Source: Gammaproteobacteria bacterium
GTDB lineage: Bacteria; Pseudomonadota; Gammaproteobacteria; SZUA-229
Length of the DNA: 64,000 nucleotides
Direction of reading: 5' to 3'
Assembly (NCBI GenBank): GCA_024636785.1
Contig: JAGXGK010000015.1
Location: 124,001 to 188,000 of the forward strand
Shown here piece after piece: positions 37,392 to 46,267 of this stretch. The translations under genes and the position numbers were made by a program. Position 1 is the first letter of the stretch, and each line of letters opens with the position of its first letter. The notes under the pieces are model-generated. The model saw only the letters and a list, made by a program, of their open reading frames with translations, did no database searches and was not told the origin of the DNA.

Positions 37392-38243
37392 ATGTTCACG
37401 AACAATCCTTTTGCCGAGCTTTCGGCATCTATACCACCCAATATAATGCAGGGGTATCTCATTTTGATGGTGCTGCTGGTTATAGGTGGCACAATACTTG
37501 ACATGATTCACAAAAAAAGCGCGCGGTACTTTTTCGAAAATGCGGAAAAGGCGAAGGCGAATGCGAAACGGGCAGTGGGTACTGGAGAAAAAGCAAGTAT
37601 TGCTATTTCAACGGTAGCAAGCGAAGTATTAACTTCTTCTGAATTCTGTAACGTAAGACGTAGATTTTCACATCTTTTGACCATGTACGGTTTCATTATA
37701 TTTGTTGTTACTACCGTCATTATGATTTTTGGCTATTCAGCTCCTGGATCATCCATGCCGGGCATCCTGCCACTACTCTGGCATATAGGTGCGCTCATGC
37801 TGGCTGTTGGTGGTTACTGGTTCTGGTTTTTTATCCGGGTTGATGTCTCTGCGGAGGGCCTGCCATGGAATCGTCTGGAACGTGCAGATTTGTTTATTCT
37901 CTCACTGCTCGCAACCTCAACTTTCGGATTGATCTGGTCCTTTCTACAGTCACAAGGTGTTTCTATGGCATCAACCATAGCCTTCGCTTTGTTTATCGTG
38001 TCAAGTACGGTGCTTTTTGGCGGCGTACTGTGGTCCAAGTTTGCGCATATGTTCTTCAAGCCAGCGGCAGCTTTTCAGAAAAAAGTTACCAGAGCGGATG
38101 GCTCCAGAGAGAATTTACCTGAAGAGTATGATTTGACCGATCCTGCTGTACAGAAAAGATTTCCCGATATCCCTGAGTATATGGGCAAGACTCCACCCTA
38201 TATGGGGCTTGGTATTAAGCGTGAGAAACCAAACCACTACTAA
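37392..38243 (+). CDS. aprM: AprM, membrane partner of adenylylsulfate reductase
   Basis: A 283-residue inner-membrane protein with about five helices (near 20-38, 96-118, 127-150, 165-185, 192-212) and a cytoplasmic C-terminal tail ending in the PEYMGKTPPYMG segment. Found directly before aprBA in many sulfur-oxidising Gammaproteobacteria in place of the QmoABC complex, it is thought to connect AprBA to the quinone pool. Separated from aprB by 42 bp. It lacks obvious heme-binding motifs apart from scattered His. Confidence 0.9.
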   Translation: MFTNNPFAELSASIPPNIMQGYLILMVLLVIGGTILDMIHKKSARYFFENAEKAKANAKRAVGTGEKASIAISTVASEVLTSSEFCNVRRRFSHLLTMYGFIIFVVTTVIMIFGYSAPGSSMPGILPLLWHIGALMLAVGGYWFWFFIRVDVSAEGLPWNRLERADLFILSLLATSTFGLIWSFLQSQGVSMASTIAFALFIVSSTVLFGGVLWSKFAHMFFKPAAAFQKKVTRADGSRENLPEEYDLTDPAVQKRFPDIPEYMGKTPPYMGLGIKREKPNHY

Positions 38244-38285
38244 TACTCACATAACTAAATTAACTTTAAAATAAAGAGAAATATT

Positions 38286-38768
38286 ATGCCAACTTTTGTA
38301 TATATGACTCGTTGTGATGGTTGTGGGCAATGCGTAGATATTTGTCCATCCGACATCATGCACATCGATAAAACACTGAGACGTGCTTATAACATTGAAC
38401 CTAACATGTGCTGGGAATGTTATTCCTGTGTAAAGGCCTGCCCTCACCAGGCAATTGATGTACGTGGCTACGCCGATTTTGCGCCACTGGGTCATTCGGT
38501 ACGTGTACTTCGTGATGAAGAAAAAGGCACCATTGCCTGGCGCATCAAGTTCCGCAACGGTAAAAAAGACATGGAGCTGCTGGCGCCTATCACAACCAAG
38601 CCATGGGGCGAATTTATTCCTCAGCTTGCTGATGAGCCTGTTCCTAGCAAGGAGATGCGCGATAGCCATCTGCTGTACAACGAACCTAAATACATTCGTC
38701 TCGATGAAGGTGGTCTCCACACGCTCGAGTCCAATGGGCTGACACTGAAAGCGGGAGTATATTACTGA
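38286..38768 (+). CDS. aprB: Adenylylsulfate reductase subunit beta
   Basis: A 160-residue iron-sulfur subunit. Two 4Fe-4S motifs are visible, C10-DG-C13-GQ-C16-VDI-C20 and C42-WE-C45-YS-C48-VKA-C52, with the family tail that wraps AprA. It passes electrons between FAD in AprA and the membrane. In sulfur oxidisers the enzyme works in the direction of sulfite plus AMP to APS. It overlaps the aprA start by 1 base (TGATG). Confidence 0.96.
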   Translation: MPTFVYMTRCDGCGQCVDICPSDIMHIDKTLRRAYNIEPNMCWECYSCVKACPHQAIDVRGYADFAPLGHSVRVLRDEEKGTIAWRIKFRNGKKDMELLAPITTKPWGEFIPQLADEPVPSKEMRDSHLLYNEPKYIRLDEGGLHTLESNGLTLKAGVYY

Positions 38769-40639
38769 TGGGATACAAAACAATTATTGAAGACGATATT
38801 GACGTTCTGGTCGTTGGCGCTGGTTTAGGCGGTACTGGTGCGGCTTTCGAAGCAAGATATTGGGGCAAGGATAAGAAAATTGTCATTGCAGAAAAAGCAA
38901 ATATCGATCGTTCCGGTGCGGTAGCTCAGGGTCTTTATGCTATCAACTGTTACATGGGTACACGCTGGGGTGAGAACAATCCAGAAGATCACGTCCGTTA
39001 TGCTCGTATGGATCTGATGGGTATGGTTCGTGAAGATCTCGCCTTCGATATGGCGCGTCACGTTGACTCCGCTGTACATCAGTTTGAAGACTGGGGTCTG
39101 CCACTGATGAAAAACCCTGAGACAGGTGCATACCTGCGTGAAGGGCGTTGGCAGATCATGATTCACGGTGAATCATATAAGCCGATTGTTGCAGAAGCAG
39201 CGAAAAAATCAGCAGACAAAGTGTTTAACCGTATCTGCGTAACCCATCTGCTGATGGATGACGCCAAAGAGAACCGTGTCGCGGGTGCTGTAGGCTTCAA
39301 TGTACGTACTGGTAACTACCATGTATTCAAGTCCAAAACCGTAATCTGTGGCGCCGGTGGTGCATCCAATATCTTCAAGCCGCGTTCAGTTGGTGAAGGT
39401 GCGGGTCGTGTCTGGTACGCACCATGGTCATCCGGGTCTGCGTATGGTCTTATGATCGATGCAGGCGCGAAGATGACTCAAATGGAAAACCGTATCGTAC
39501 TGGCCCGATTCAAGGATGGTTACGGTCCTGTAGGCGCATACTTCCTGCACCTCAAGACTTATACGCAAAACTGTCTGGGTGAAGAGTATGAATCCAAGTG
39601 GTTCCCGGCTCTAACTGAAATGGTAGGTAAAGAGTATCTGGATACGGAAGGTCAGCATTTATCCCACAAACCAATACCGACCTGTTTGCGTAACCATGCA
39701 TTTATTTCAGAAGTAAATGCCGGTCGTGGTCCGATCCACATGGTCACTATGGAAGCCTTCCAGGACCCTCATCTTGAAGAGATTGGCTGGCACAACTTCC
39801 TGGGTATGACTGTTGGTCAGGCAGTACTTTGGGCTGCAACTGACGTTGATCCTAAATACGAAAACCCTGAATTAACAACTTCTGAGCCGTATGTAATGGG
39901 TTCGCATGCAACAGGTTGTGGTGCATGGTGCTCAGGTCCGGAAGATGTGTCTCCAGATGAATATTTTTGGGGCTACAACCGTATGACCTCAGTCGAAGGC
40001 CTGTTTGGCGCAGGTGATGCGGTAGGTGGTACACCTCATGCGTTCTCATCGGGCTCTTTCACGGAAGGTCGTCTGGCTGCTAAAGCTGCCTGTCAATATA
40101 TTGATGATGGCAAAGCGAAGGGCATTCGTGTTTCCGAGCAACAGATTGAAAACCGTAAAAAAGAAATCTACAAACCAATGGAAACATATACTGTAGGTCG
40201 TAACGAAATTGTTGGGGGTAGTGTTAACCCTAATTACATCAACCCACGTCAGGGGCTTGATCGTCTGCAGAAGATGATGGACGAGTACTGTGGTGGTTTT
40301 GGTGTGAACTACATGACCAACGAAAAGCTACTCCAGATCGGTCTTAAGAAAATGAAGATTTTTGAGGAAGATCTGGAAAAAGTCGCTGCTGAAGATATCC
40401 ATGAACTACTGCGTGCATGGGAACTGAAGCACCGTTTCCGTACTTCTGAGAGCGTGTTCCAGCATACGTTGTTCCGTAAGGAGACACGTTGGCCTGGTTA
40501 CTACTACCGTGGTGATGCGATGAAGCTGGATGATGAAAACTGGCATGTATTGACAGTTTCTCATCGTGATCGTAAAACTGGTGAGTACACAATGGAAAAA
40601 GCGCCTTGTTACCATCTGGTAGGTGAGAACGAGGAATAA
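38768..40639 (+). CDS. aprA: Adenylylsulfate reductase subunit alpha
   Basis: A 623-residue FAD-binding catalytic subunit. An N-terminal dinucleotide fold (VLVVGAGLGGTGAAFEA) is followed by the conserved RSGAVAQGLYAINCYMG segment and C-terminal elements of the fumarate-reductase-like family. Catalyses reversible conversion of APS to sulfite and AMP; the gene neighbourhood suggests the oxidative direction. Codon choices look skewed to translationally favoured codons, as expected for a major metabolic enzyme. Translationally coupled to aprB. A terminator follows. Confidence 0.96.
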   Translation: MGYKTIIEDDIDVLVVGAGLGGTGAAFEARYWGKDKKIVIAEKANIDRSGAVAQGLYAINCYMGTRWGENNPEDHVRYARMDLMGMVREDLAFDMARHVDSAVHQFEDWGLPLMKNPETGAYLREGRWQIMIHGESYKPIVAEAAKKSADKVFNRICVTHLLMDDAKENRVAGAVGFNVRTGNYHVFKSKTVICGAGGASNIFKPRSVGEGAGRVWYAPWSSGSAYGLMIDAGAKMTQMENRIVLARFKDGYGPVGAYFLHLKTYTQNCLGEEYESKWFPALTEMVGKEYLDTEGQHLSHKPIPTCLRNHAFISEVNAGRGPIHMVTMEAFQDPHLEEIGWHNFLGMTVGQAVLWAATDVDPKYENPELTTSEPYVMGSHATGCGAWCSGPEDVSPDEYFWGYNRMTSVEGLFGAGDAVGGTPHAFSSGSFTEGRLAAKAACQYIDDGKAKGIRVSEQQIENRKKEIYKPMETYTVGRNEIVGGSVNPNYINPRQGLDRLQKMMDEYCGGFGVNYMTNEKLLQIGLKKMKIFEEDLEKVAAEDIHELLRAWELKHRFRTSESVFQHTLFRKETRWPGYYYRGDAMKLDDENWHVLTVSHRDRKTGEYTMEKAPCYHLVGENEE

Positions 40640-40701
40640 GCAAATAAAGGCTTTATTTTGCTACAAACAGGCTAACAATATTTACGTTAACCTGGTTGTG
40701 T

Positions 40702-40742
40702 AAAAAAAGGGACCGGCATGTTTAGTGTTGGTCCTTTTTTTA
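40702..40742 (+). terminator. Terminator after aprA
   Basis: An A-run, GGACC (40710-40714), GGTCC (40730-40734) and eight T form a hairpin with matching A/T flanks, 62 bp beyond the aprA stop. Confidence 0.85.
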
Positions 40743-40818
40743 TTATTATATAAGAGTGGAATAATCACCGCTGTGAACAATATTGAAAAACATTGTGTTT
40801 TTTGATGGGGCTTGTTTA

Positions 40819-41169
40819 ATGAATATTATTGAAAAAACAGATGAAGAGATTTTAGCGCTGGCAAACCCGATGTGGGCAGACCTTGTCAAATACTCGAATG
40901 AAAAAAACTACGGTGCTTTCACCCGTAATTTTTCAACTGCTCTGCAAATGGGTGCTAATGAAATAGAAATGGGTAAGCAGTTTGCAAGAAGCGACCTGGC
41001 GAAAAACCTGTCTGAAGATTATGAATATCTTGGTATCATTCGTCGTGGTGAATATGTGACTGTTCTGTATAAACAGAGAAATAGCAAGGATGGAAGTGAA
41101 TGGCTGGGCAGATTGGTGCTGGGTTATGAAAATGACAAGATAAGAATCTTTGGTGCTACATTGTTCTAA
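40819..41169 (+). CDS. Hypothetical 116-aa protein downstream of aprA
   Basis: A 116-residue soluble protein without a recognised domain. The N-half is helical (EEILALANPMWADLVKYSNEKNYGAF) and the C-half has beta strands (YVTVLYKQRNSK, LGRLVLGYENDKIRIFGATLF), a layout that loosely recalls NTF2-like folds. The frame opens with TTG at 40783; the ATG at 40819 has GATGGGG upstream. It is followed by slyD-like, TPR and HIT genes on the same strand and may share their transcript. Confidence 0.65.
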   Translation: MNIIEKTDEEILALANPMWADLVKYSNEKNYGAFTRNFSTALQMGANEIEMGKQFARSDLAKNLSEDYEYLGIIRRGEYVTVLYKQRNSKDGSEWLGRLVLGYENDKIRIFGATLF

Positions 41170-41201
41170 GATAGATTTATATAAAGCAGGCTATTCTAGT
41201 T

Positions 41202-41702
41202 ATGTCAGATATAATACAAAACGAAAAATTCGTTGAACTAAGTTATAAGGTCATCGATAAAAAAACCGGCGACGTACTTGTTACCATTGATTATTCTCTG
41301 GGTTATGTTCATGGTGTGAACGATGTTCTGTCAGAACAGGTGACTAAGGAGCTGGATGGTAAAAAGGTGGGTGATGTCATCGAAGTGCCGGTTGACACCA
41401 GACTATTATATGGTGAGAGAGATGAATCGCTGGTGTTTACCGATAATATCGAAAATGTCCCGGAGGAATATCGGGAAATCGGTATGACCATTACCATGGA
41501 AAGTGAGAAAGGTGAGCCCAGAAATTTTATCGTCACTCGCTTTGATGACAAAACATTAACCGTCGATGGCAATAATCCGCTGTGTGGTAGAGATGTTATT
41601 TTCACGTTGGAGGTACTGAACATACGTGAAGCAACTGATGAAGAAATCGACCTTGGTGGTGCAGTAGGCGCGGATCCGGATATCAATGAAATTCTCAAAT
41701 AA
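41202..41702 (+). CDS. SlyD-like FKBP-type peptidyl-prolyl isomerase
   Basis: A 166-residue protein with the SlyD split-FKBP pattern: VELSYKVIDKKTGDVL, a YVHGVNDVL segment, an inserted flap domain and the closing RDVIFTLEVLNIREAT. No His-rich metal-binding tail, unlike enterobacterial SlyD. Likely chaperone/PPIase. Its 3' end overlaps the TPR gene by 17 bp. Confidence 0.83.
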   Translation: MSDIIQNEKFVELSYKVIDKKTGDVLVTIDYSLGYVHGVNDVLSEQVTKELDGKKVGDVIEVPVDTRLLYGERDESLVFTDNIENVPEEYREIGMTITMESEKGEPRNFIVTRFDDKTLTVDGNNPLCGRDVIFTLEVLNIREATDEEIDLGGAVGADPDINEILK

Positions 41703-42705
41703 TTATATTTTTTATCCAGACAATAAAGCGCTGGAAAAAGCAGTTGAACACTATAAGTCTCTGGTTTCTGATGATGAAGCCACGAGCGCTAATGCTGATA
41801 ACAGGGTGACCGTGCCGGATAATTTTATTTATACGCGCGGTAATTTTGAGCAACATCGTTACAGTGCCAATGTGTTCACAAATGCGTGCAATGTGCTTGA
41901 AGCTACATTGACTGAGGAAATTCGTCAGCAATCACCTTTAGATTGGGCTGCAACACAGAATAGCCTTGGTAATATATTATCGGCACTTGGTCAGCAACAA
42001 AGGAATGCCGATTTGTTTAACAAGGCAATCGCATGCTTTAACCATGCACTGGAAGTGTTTGGCCAGGAAGATTCACCGCTAGACTGGGCTGCTACGCAAT
42101 CTAATCTGGGTTCTGCCCTGCAGGCGCTGGGCAGGCAGGAGTCTGACTCAAAAGCATTGAAAAATTCCATTGATGCTTATTCTGCTGCGTTATTGGAATA
42201 TTCCCGAAAAGAGACGCCGCAACAATGGGCTTCGGTAATGTTTCAACTGGGCGTGACTTTTCATACATATGGACGTCTTCTCAAAGGTAACCGCACTTTC
42301 CAAAAGTCGGTTGTAGCTTATAAGAATGCACTTGCAGAGTTCGATGCAGATGATTACGCTCTCGAATTAACCACCACTCATAATAACCGTGGCGCAGTAC
42401 TGCATCATTTGGGCGAGTCCGAAGAAAACCCAGAACGTCTGGAAGAAGCAATTAGAGCCTATGAGACGGCATTAACGGTATGCATGGAACAACAACTTCC
42501 TTTTCACCTGGCAGTATTATGCCGGGTCAATAAAGCAACGGCACAAGGTGTGCTCGCTGAATTAACAAATAATTCAGTGCTTGCTGACGAAGTCGCAGAT
42601 GAATTTGAATTGATTATCGAATGTTTTCCGCACGTCCTTCAACCATTGTGCCTAAAACACTGCGAAGAGCAGTTGAGTAAGGTGCAATCCTTGTCGCTCA
42701 ACTGA
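41686..42705 (+). CDS. TPR-repeat protein
   Basis: A 339-residue soluble protein. Residues ~85-300 contain TPR-type units of about 45 residues, with recurring SPLDWAATQ(N/S)(S/N)LG blocks and AxxxYxxAL helices; these resemble the tandem TPR found in large ATPase-coupled sensors. No effector domain is attached. The start lies inside the slyD-like gene, so coupling is likely; HIT follows 5 bp later. Probably a scaffold for other proteins of the cluster. Confidence 0.78.
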   Translation: MKFSNNYIFYPDNKALEKAVEHYKSLVSDDEATSANADNRVTVPDNFIYTRGNFEQHRYSANVFTNACNVLEATLTEEIRQQSPLDWAATQNSLGNILSALGQQQRNADLFNKAIACFNHALEVFGQEDSPLDWAATQSNLGSALQALGRQESDSKALKNSIDAYSAALLEYSRKETPQQWASVMFQLGVTFHTYGRLLKGNRTFQKSVVAYKNALAEFDADDYALELTTTHNNRGAVLHHLGESEENPERLEEAIRAYETALTVCMEQQLPFHLAVLCRVNKATAQGVLAELTNNSVLADEVADEFELIIECFPHVLQPLCLKHCEEQLSKVQSLSLN

Positions 42706-42710
42706 CTGCC

Positions 42711-43127
42711 ATGAGTAATGAATGCATTTTTTGCAAGTTCAGGGATGAGAGAGTTCTAGGAGAATGTGAATATACAATAACTTTTCTGGATACTTACCCC
42801 GCGACTCCTGGACACACATTGATAGTTCCGAAGCGGCATTTTGCCTCTTTTTTTGAAGCTACAGAAGACGAGATGCTCGCTATTGGCAAGGCTATTCAGA
42901 AGGCTAAAGTTATTTTAGATAAAGAGTTCGCACCAGATGGTTACAATATCGGGATTAATGTTGGTGAGACTGCTGGGCAGAGTGTTCACCATTTGCACGT
43001 GCATGTTATGCCAAGATATAAAGGTGATGTTGAGGATCCGCGAGGTGGCGTGCGATGGATTTTATGGAACAAGGCTAACTACTGGAAAGACAAAAAAATA
43101 GTTAATACAATATCAAATTCGTTCTGA
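42711..43127 (+). CDS. HIT-family nucleotide hydrolase/transferase
   Basis: A 138-residue HIT protein with zinc-binding-like CIFCKF near the N-terminus and the histidine triad H94-L-H96-V-H98-V-M. HIT enzymes act on nucleoside phosphoramidates or dinucleotides; some cleave or phosphorolyse adenosine 5'-phosphosulfate. That activity would suit a gene following apr but is unproven here. Last gene of the plus-strand set; its end overlaps the opposing DUF4279 gene by 15 bp. Confidence 0.88.
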   Translation: MSNECIFCKFRDERVLGECEYTITFLDTYPATPGHTLIVPKRHFASFFEATEDEMLAIGKAIQKAKVILDKEFAPDGYNIGINVGETAGQSVHHLHVHVMPRYKGDVEDPRGGVRWILWNKANYWKDKKIVNTISNSF

Positions 43128-43544
43128 AAGCTGATAATCTATATTAATAAACGCCCCGATCTCTGCCAGAAATTTAACCATTCTGGCACCGAAGCCTACA
43201 TCCGGACAGGTTTCATCCTTATCAACCGATAAGGTTAGTACCACGCCAATTCTGGGCGACAGGTTGTGGCTTTTACACACTTGCAGAATTCCTTCCTTGA
43301 CTGGTTCAAGTTGCTTAAGAATGATTTCAGTCAACTTATAAACATCGACCTCATCAGTGCCATTTTCCGTCGTGACAGTATCTGTCGATAATTCCCATGA
43401 GCTAATCGCGGGTTTATCCAGTCCGCTTCTGGTACCGGCACTATCGACTGAGGTGGGCTCTATGCCAAGCAAGCGAGTGATGTCATCGGGGTTAAAATGA
43501 TAACCAGCAAGTGTGAAGTGGACTCGTGCTTTATTAGATGCCAA
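43113..43544 (-). CDS. DUF4279 family protein
   Basis: A 143-residue soluble protein matching DUF4279: ARVHFTLAGYHFNPDDITRLLGIEPTSV at the start and SSWELST in the middle. Such proteins are often small immunity-like or regulatory factors, with no agreed role. Convergent with the HIT gene and overlapping its last 15 bp. Confidence 0.85.
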   Translation of the reverse strand: MASNKARVHFTLAGYHFNPDDITRLLGIEPTSVDSAGTRSGLDKPAISSWELSTDTVTTENGTDEVDVYKLTEIILKQLEPVKEGILQVCKSHNLSPRIGVVLTLSVDKDETCPDVGFGARMVKFLAEIGAFINIDYQLSERI

Positions 43545-43785
43545 AACTTTTTCCTCCAGGAATTTGTTTACATTAATGAACTGTAAATATAGTCTGTGAT
43601 TATAACGTATAGACTGAATAGACGCGGCTTTCTAATTGAAAATCACGTAAAACGCAGGACGAAGCCAAAGATGTCGATTCTCTTGTGATAATTATCGTTA
43701 TTAGAAATATGAATGCCAGGTTAAAAAAATTATAGAAGTCTTCTATTGCGATTCTGCTCCAAAAAGATGTAAAATTACGTAATAT

Positions 43786-43831
43786 ATCGTGATAGTTTTA
43801 AAGTGCAATTTCTTGTAGTGGCCATCACGAT
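43786..43831 (+). promoter_or_regulatory. Hairpin with T-run in the leader of the 54-aa gene
   Basis: ATCGTGAT (43786-43793) pairs with ATCACGAT (43824-43831), then TTTTT. It ends 19 bp before the ATG at 43851 and directly before the AAGAGG ribosome site, the layout of a transcription attenuator. The 306-bp gap upstream holds this and presumably the promoter. Confidence 0.5.
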
Positions 43832-43850
43832 TTTTAGCAAGAGGTTACTC

Positions 43851-44015
43851 ATGAGCGGACACGCACCTGCAACCAGACCAAAAGTTCCTGAAGGTAAATC
43901 ACGCTTTTTGACAACACGTCAGAAAGAGGCAAATGAAAAGGGTTACGTAGGGTACGATACTATCTGGGAATCGTTCCAGAAAGAAGTCCCTTATACGACT
44001 CCAAAAAAGCCATAA
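43851..44015 (+). CDS. Hypothetical 54-aa protein
   Basis: A small soluble protein, MSGHAPATRPKVPEG at the start and PYTTPKKP at the end, rich in Pro, Lys and Thr. A good ribosome site (AAGAGG, spacing ~7) supports the ATG. The same frame extends to 43803 without a start signal. It is isolated, with a hairpin-plus-T-run before it and a hairpin after it, so it appears to be its own transcription unit. No family recognised; expected to be conserved if the regulatory framing is real. Confidence 0.6.
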   Translation: MSGHAPATRPKVPEGKSRFLTTRQKEANEKGYVGYDTIWESFQKEVPYTTPKKP

Positions 44016-44027
44016 AATCCCAGTCGC

Positions 44028-44091
44028 ACGCCCAAAAGCTTGTATGACCCATTAATCTGAACATTGGGCTACCGTACTAGCCTTTGGGCGT
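44028..44091 (+). terminator. Terminator-like hairpin after the 54-aa gene
   Basis: ACGCCCAAAAGCT (44028-44040) pairs with AGCCTTTGGGCGT (44079-44091) with one offset, followed by TCTTTAT. The loop is long (38 bases) but partly self-paired. Confidence 0.5.
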
Positions 44092-44300
44092 TCTTTATCG
44101 CCCTCTGTAAGTGCTTGTGCTTTTACCCATAAGGCAGAATACAGACGTTCTGAATCAAACTTTTCTGTGGCAGTTAAATAATGCTGCGAGTCATCCATGG
44201 CGTTCCCTTTCGCAGAATGTTGATACAGATAAGTTCGTTGGCATTGGAGGAATGTACACAGCTAAACGACGCCAAACAAAACTCTAAGATATTTTTTTGA

Positions 44301-44333
44301 CTTTTTCGCGTCCTTGGCGTTCTTCGCGGACTA
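44301..44333. repeat. Dispersed repeat, 'CGTCCTTGGCGTTC' type
   Basis: CGCGTCCTTGGCGTTCTTCGC is close to the reverse complement of a segment at 50380-50410. It lies in the 437-bp gap between the 54-aa gene and the adaptor gene, which otherwise contains no gene I can see. Confidence 0.5.
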
Positions 44334-44452
44334 TCGTTAAGTTATTATTTTTATTCAAACTGCGTGGCTGCATAACGCCTTGCACCTATCACCAGACTAT
44401 TGCGTACGCCTTAATCAACCATGCCTTAACTCTGCGGTGAATGCCTTAATCG

Positions 44453-44947
44453 CTATTGTGATTCCAGACTAAACAGCGCTTCATTTTCATTGAACACGGT
44501 CGAGCCCTGCGTCACGGATAATGATTTGATCACCCCGTTAACCGGTGCTTTTACATAAAAATAATCCAGCCAGGCCTGGTGCATTTCAAGCTCGCCCTGG
44601 GCTTTTATTAAGGCCTGCTCAGCCAGTTCCAGATCACGTTTGGCACGTTCCAGGGGTCGGCGGGCGATGACGGTGCGGTCGTACATGTCCAGTGTCTGTT
44701 CGTATTCAATTTTAGTGTCTTCCAGTGCAGCTTTGCGATAATTAACTTCTGCTGCCAGGGCTTTCAGTTCTGCCTGATAACGACGATCGTCAATTTTTAA
44801 TACCAACTCGCCAGCTTTCACCTGCTGGCCGGTTTTTACCTTTAGCTGAGTGACCTGGCCTGTTACCAGCGCACCTACTTTTACTTCATCGGCGTGGAGA
44901 TTAAATGCGAGCAGTGATGCCGCCATTAACAATGTGATTTTTTTCAT
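44453..44947 (-). CDS. Short HlyD/MFP-type periplasmic adaptor
   Basis: A 164-residue exported protein (signal peptide residues 1-19) with a lipoyl-like part, GALVTGQVTQLKVKTGQQVKAGELVLKID, a coiled coil (~55-130) and the closing lipoyl half (VKAPVNGVIKSLSVTQGSTV). Membrane-fusion adaptors usually have 300 or more residues with a beta-barrel and a membrane-proximal domain; both are absent, and no reading frame continues after the stop. It ends a three-gene operon with TolC and a thioredoxin-like protein. Confidence 0.8.
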   Translation of the reverse strand: MKKITLLMAASLLAFNLHADEVKVGALVTGQVTQLKVKTGQQVKAGELVLKIDDRRYQAELKALAAEVNYRKAALEDTKIEYEQTLDMYDRTVIARRPLERAKRDLELAEQALIKAQGELEMHQAWLDYFYVKAPVNGVIKSLSVTQGSTVFNENEALFSLESQ

Positions 44948-44953
44948 AATGTG

Positions 44954-46246
44954 TTACTCCGATGCCTGTTTTTGTTGTTCGGCCAGGTTTTGTATTCCGG
45001 TTAGCGCCTGCATTTTTGCCCATAGCAGGGCACGTTTTAAATTGAACTCGAGGACATCGTAATCCGTTTGGGTAATGCGCACCATGGCATTGCCCAGGTC
45101 GGTCTGTTGTTCATTTTCATAGATGGCGCGTTTGTAATCCAGGTTGTAATCCGCTGCGGTCTGGCTCGCTTCCACGGCCCGCTTCTCGACCGCCAGCAAC
45201 TCTAGCTGAAAGTACAGGTTCATTATTTTTTCACGAATCTGCTGTTCGATTTCGAAAACCCCGGCACGGGTTTCGAGGCGTTGTGCGCGTTCACGATCCA
45301 CTCGGGACTTGCTCAGGCCGCCATCGTATAAAGGAAAGTCGATCGAAACCTGAGCCTGCCAGTGGCCTTCACGTTCCTCCGGATAACTCGATAACTGACC
45401 CACCCAGGCATCGGCACGGATTACCGGACGGGCACCGGCCTGGGCACTTTCTACGCGATACTGGCTGGCATCGTACGCCTGTTTTGCGGCCAGTATGTCC
45501 GGGTTATTATCGAGCGCTAGACGCAGATAATCTTCCAGCTCTAATAAAGCTTCAGGCGGACCGGTTAATTCCGGCAGTGTCAGGTCGGGAAGAATAGCAT
45601 CGGTGCGTCCCATCGCGTTTACCAGCAGCATCGGCAGTCGGCGTAAATCGGTGAGTGCCCGCTGGCGTTTTAGCAGCACTTTCTGATAGTTTTCTTCATT
45701 CTCGTAGAGCTCGGTATCTGATGCCAGGCCGAGTTCATGGGCTTCACGAATTTTATCCAGAGTGACGTAAGCGATGGCCATGGCTTCGTTTTCAACGCGG
45801 TAACGCATTTCGGTGAGTAGAACATTAAAGTAGGCGCGCATCAGATCCAGGCGAAACTGTTGTTCAATCGATTCCAGTCGATACTCATTGGCTTTGGCAT
45901 CCAGCGTCCAGGCCTGTTCGCTGGCAGCCGTGCGCCCGAAGTCATACAGCGGCAGGCCCATGTGTAAAGCGGCGAGATTGTAATCCTGATCCTCGTTTCG
46001 AAACTCCCGTTTGCCCAGTCGTCCCTGCAAATCAAAATTCAGGCTGTCCTGCGCGGTGACTTCCATCTGTTGTGCCTGCGCCTGTAATATGCTCGCCTGC
46101 TGGCGTAAAAAAGATGGACTCATGTGAGCGGGCTGCTCAAGCACATACTCCAGGGTCAATGGTGTCGGCAAAGGTTCGGTTTCCTCTGCCTGAACGCTGA
46201 ATACGCTCATCAGGCAGGTCAGGCTAACCAGAGTAAATCGTTTCAT
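44954..46246 (-). CDS. TolC-family outer-membrane protein
   Basis: A 430-residue protein with a signal peptide (residues 1-20, SVQAE) and two homologous halves of long helices with barrel strands (e.g. DFQGRLGKREF, then VRIDAWVG-type strand DAWVGQLSSYP), as in OEP/TolC trimers. Provides an outer-membrane exit duct for export or efflux. It is 6 bp before the adaptor gene and 21 bp after the thioredoxin-like gene on the same strand. Confidence 0.88.
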   Translation of the reverse strand: MKRFTLVSLTCLMSVFSVQAEETEPLPTPLTLEYVLEQPAHMSPSFLRQQASILQAQAQQMEVTAQDSLNFDLQGRLGKREFRNEDQDYNLAALHMGLPLYDFGRTAASEQAWTLDAKANEYRLESIEQQFRLDLMRAYFNVLLTEMRYRVENEAMAIAYVTLDKIREAHELGLASDTELYENEENYQKVLLKRQRALTDLRRLPMLLVNAMGRTDAILPDLTLPELTGPPEALLELEDYLRLALDNNPDILAAKQAYDASQYRVESAQAGARPVIRADAWVGQLSSYPEEREGHWQAQVSIDFPLYDGGLSKSRVDRERAQRLETRAGVFEIEQQIREKIMNLYFQLELLAVEKRAVEASQTAADYNLDYKRAIYENEQQTDLGNAMVRITQTDYDVLEFNLKRALLWAKMQALTGIQNLAEQQKQASE

Positions 46247-46267
46247 AGCGGAGGGTTCACTGTTCGG

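Noticed and set aside
44453..44947. Frameshifted full-length adaptor gene
   Set aside because: No continuing frame follows the stop, and the end of the lipoyl half is complete, so it appears naturally short.
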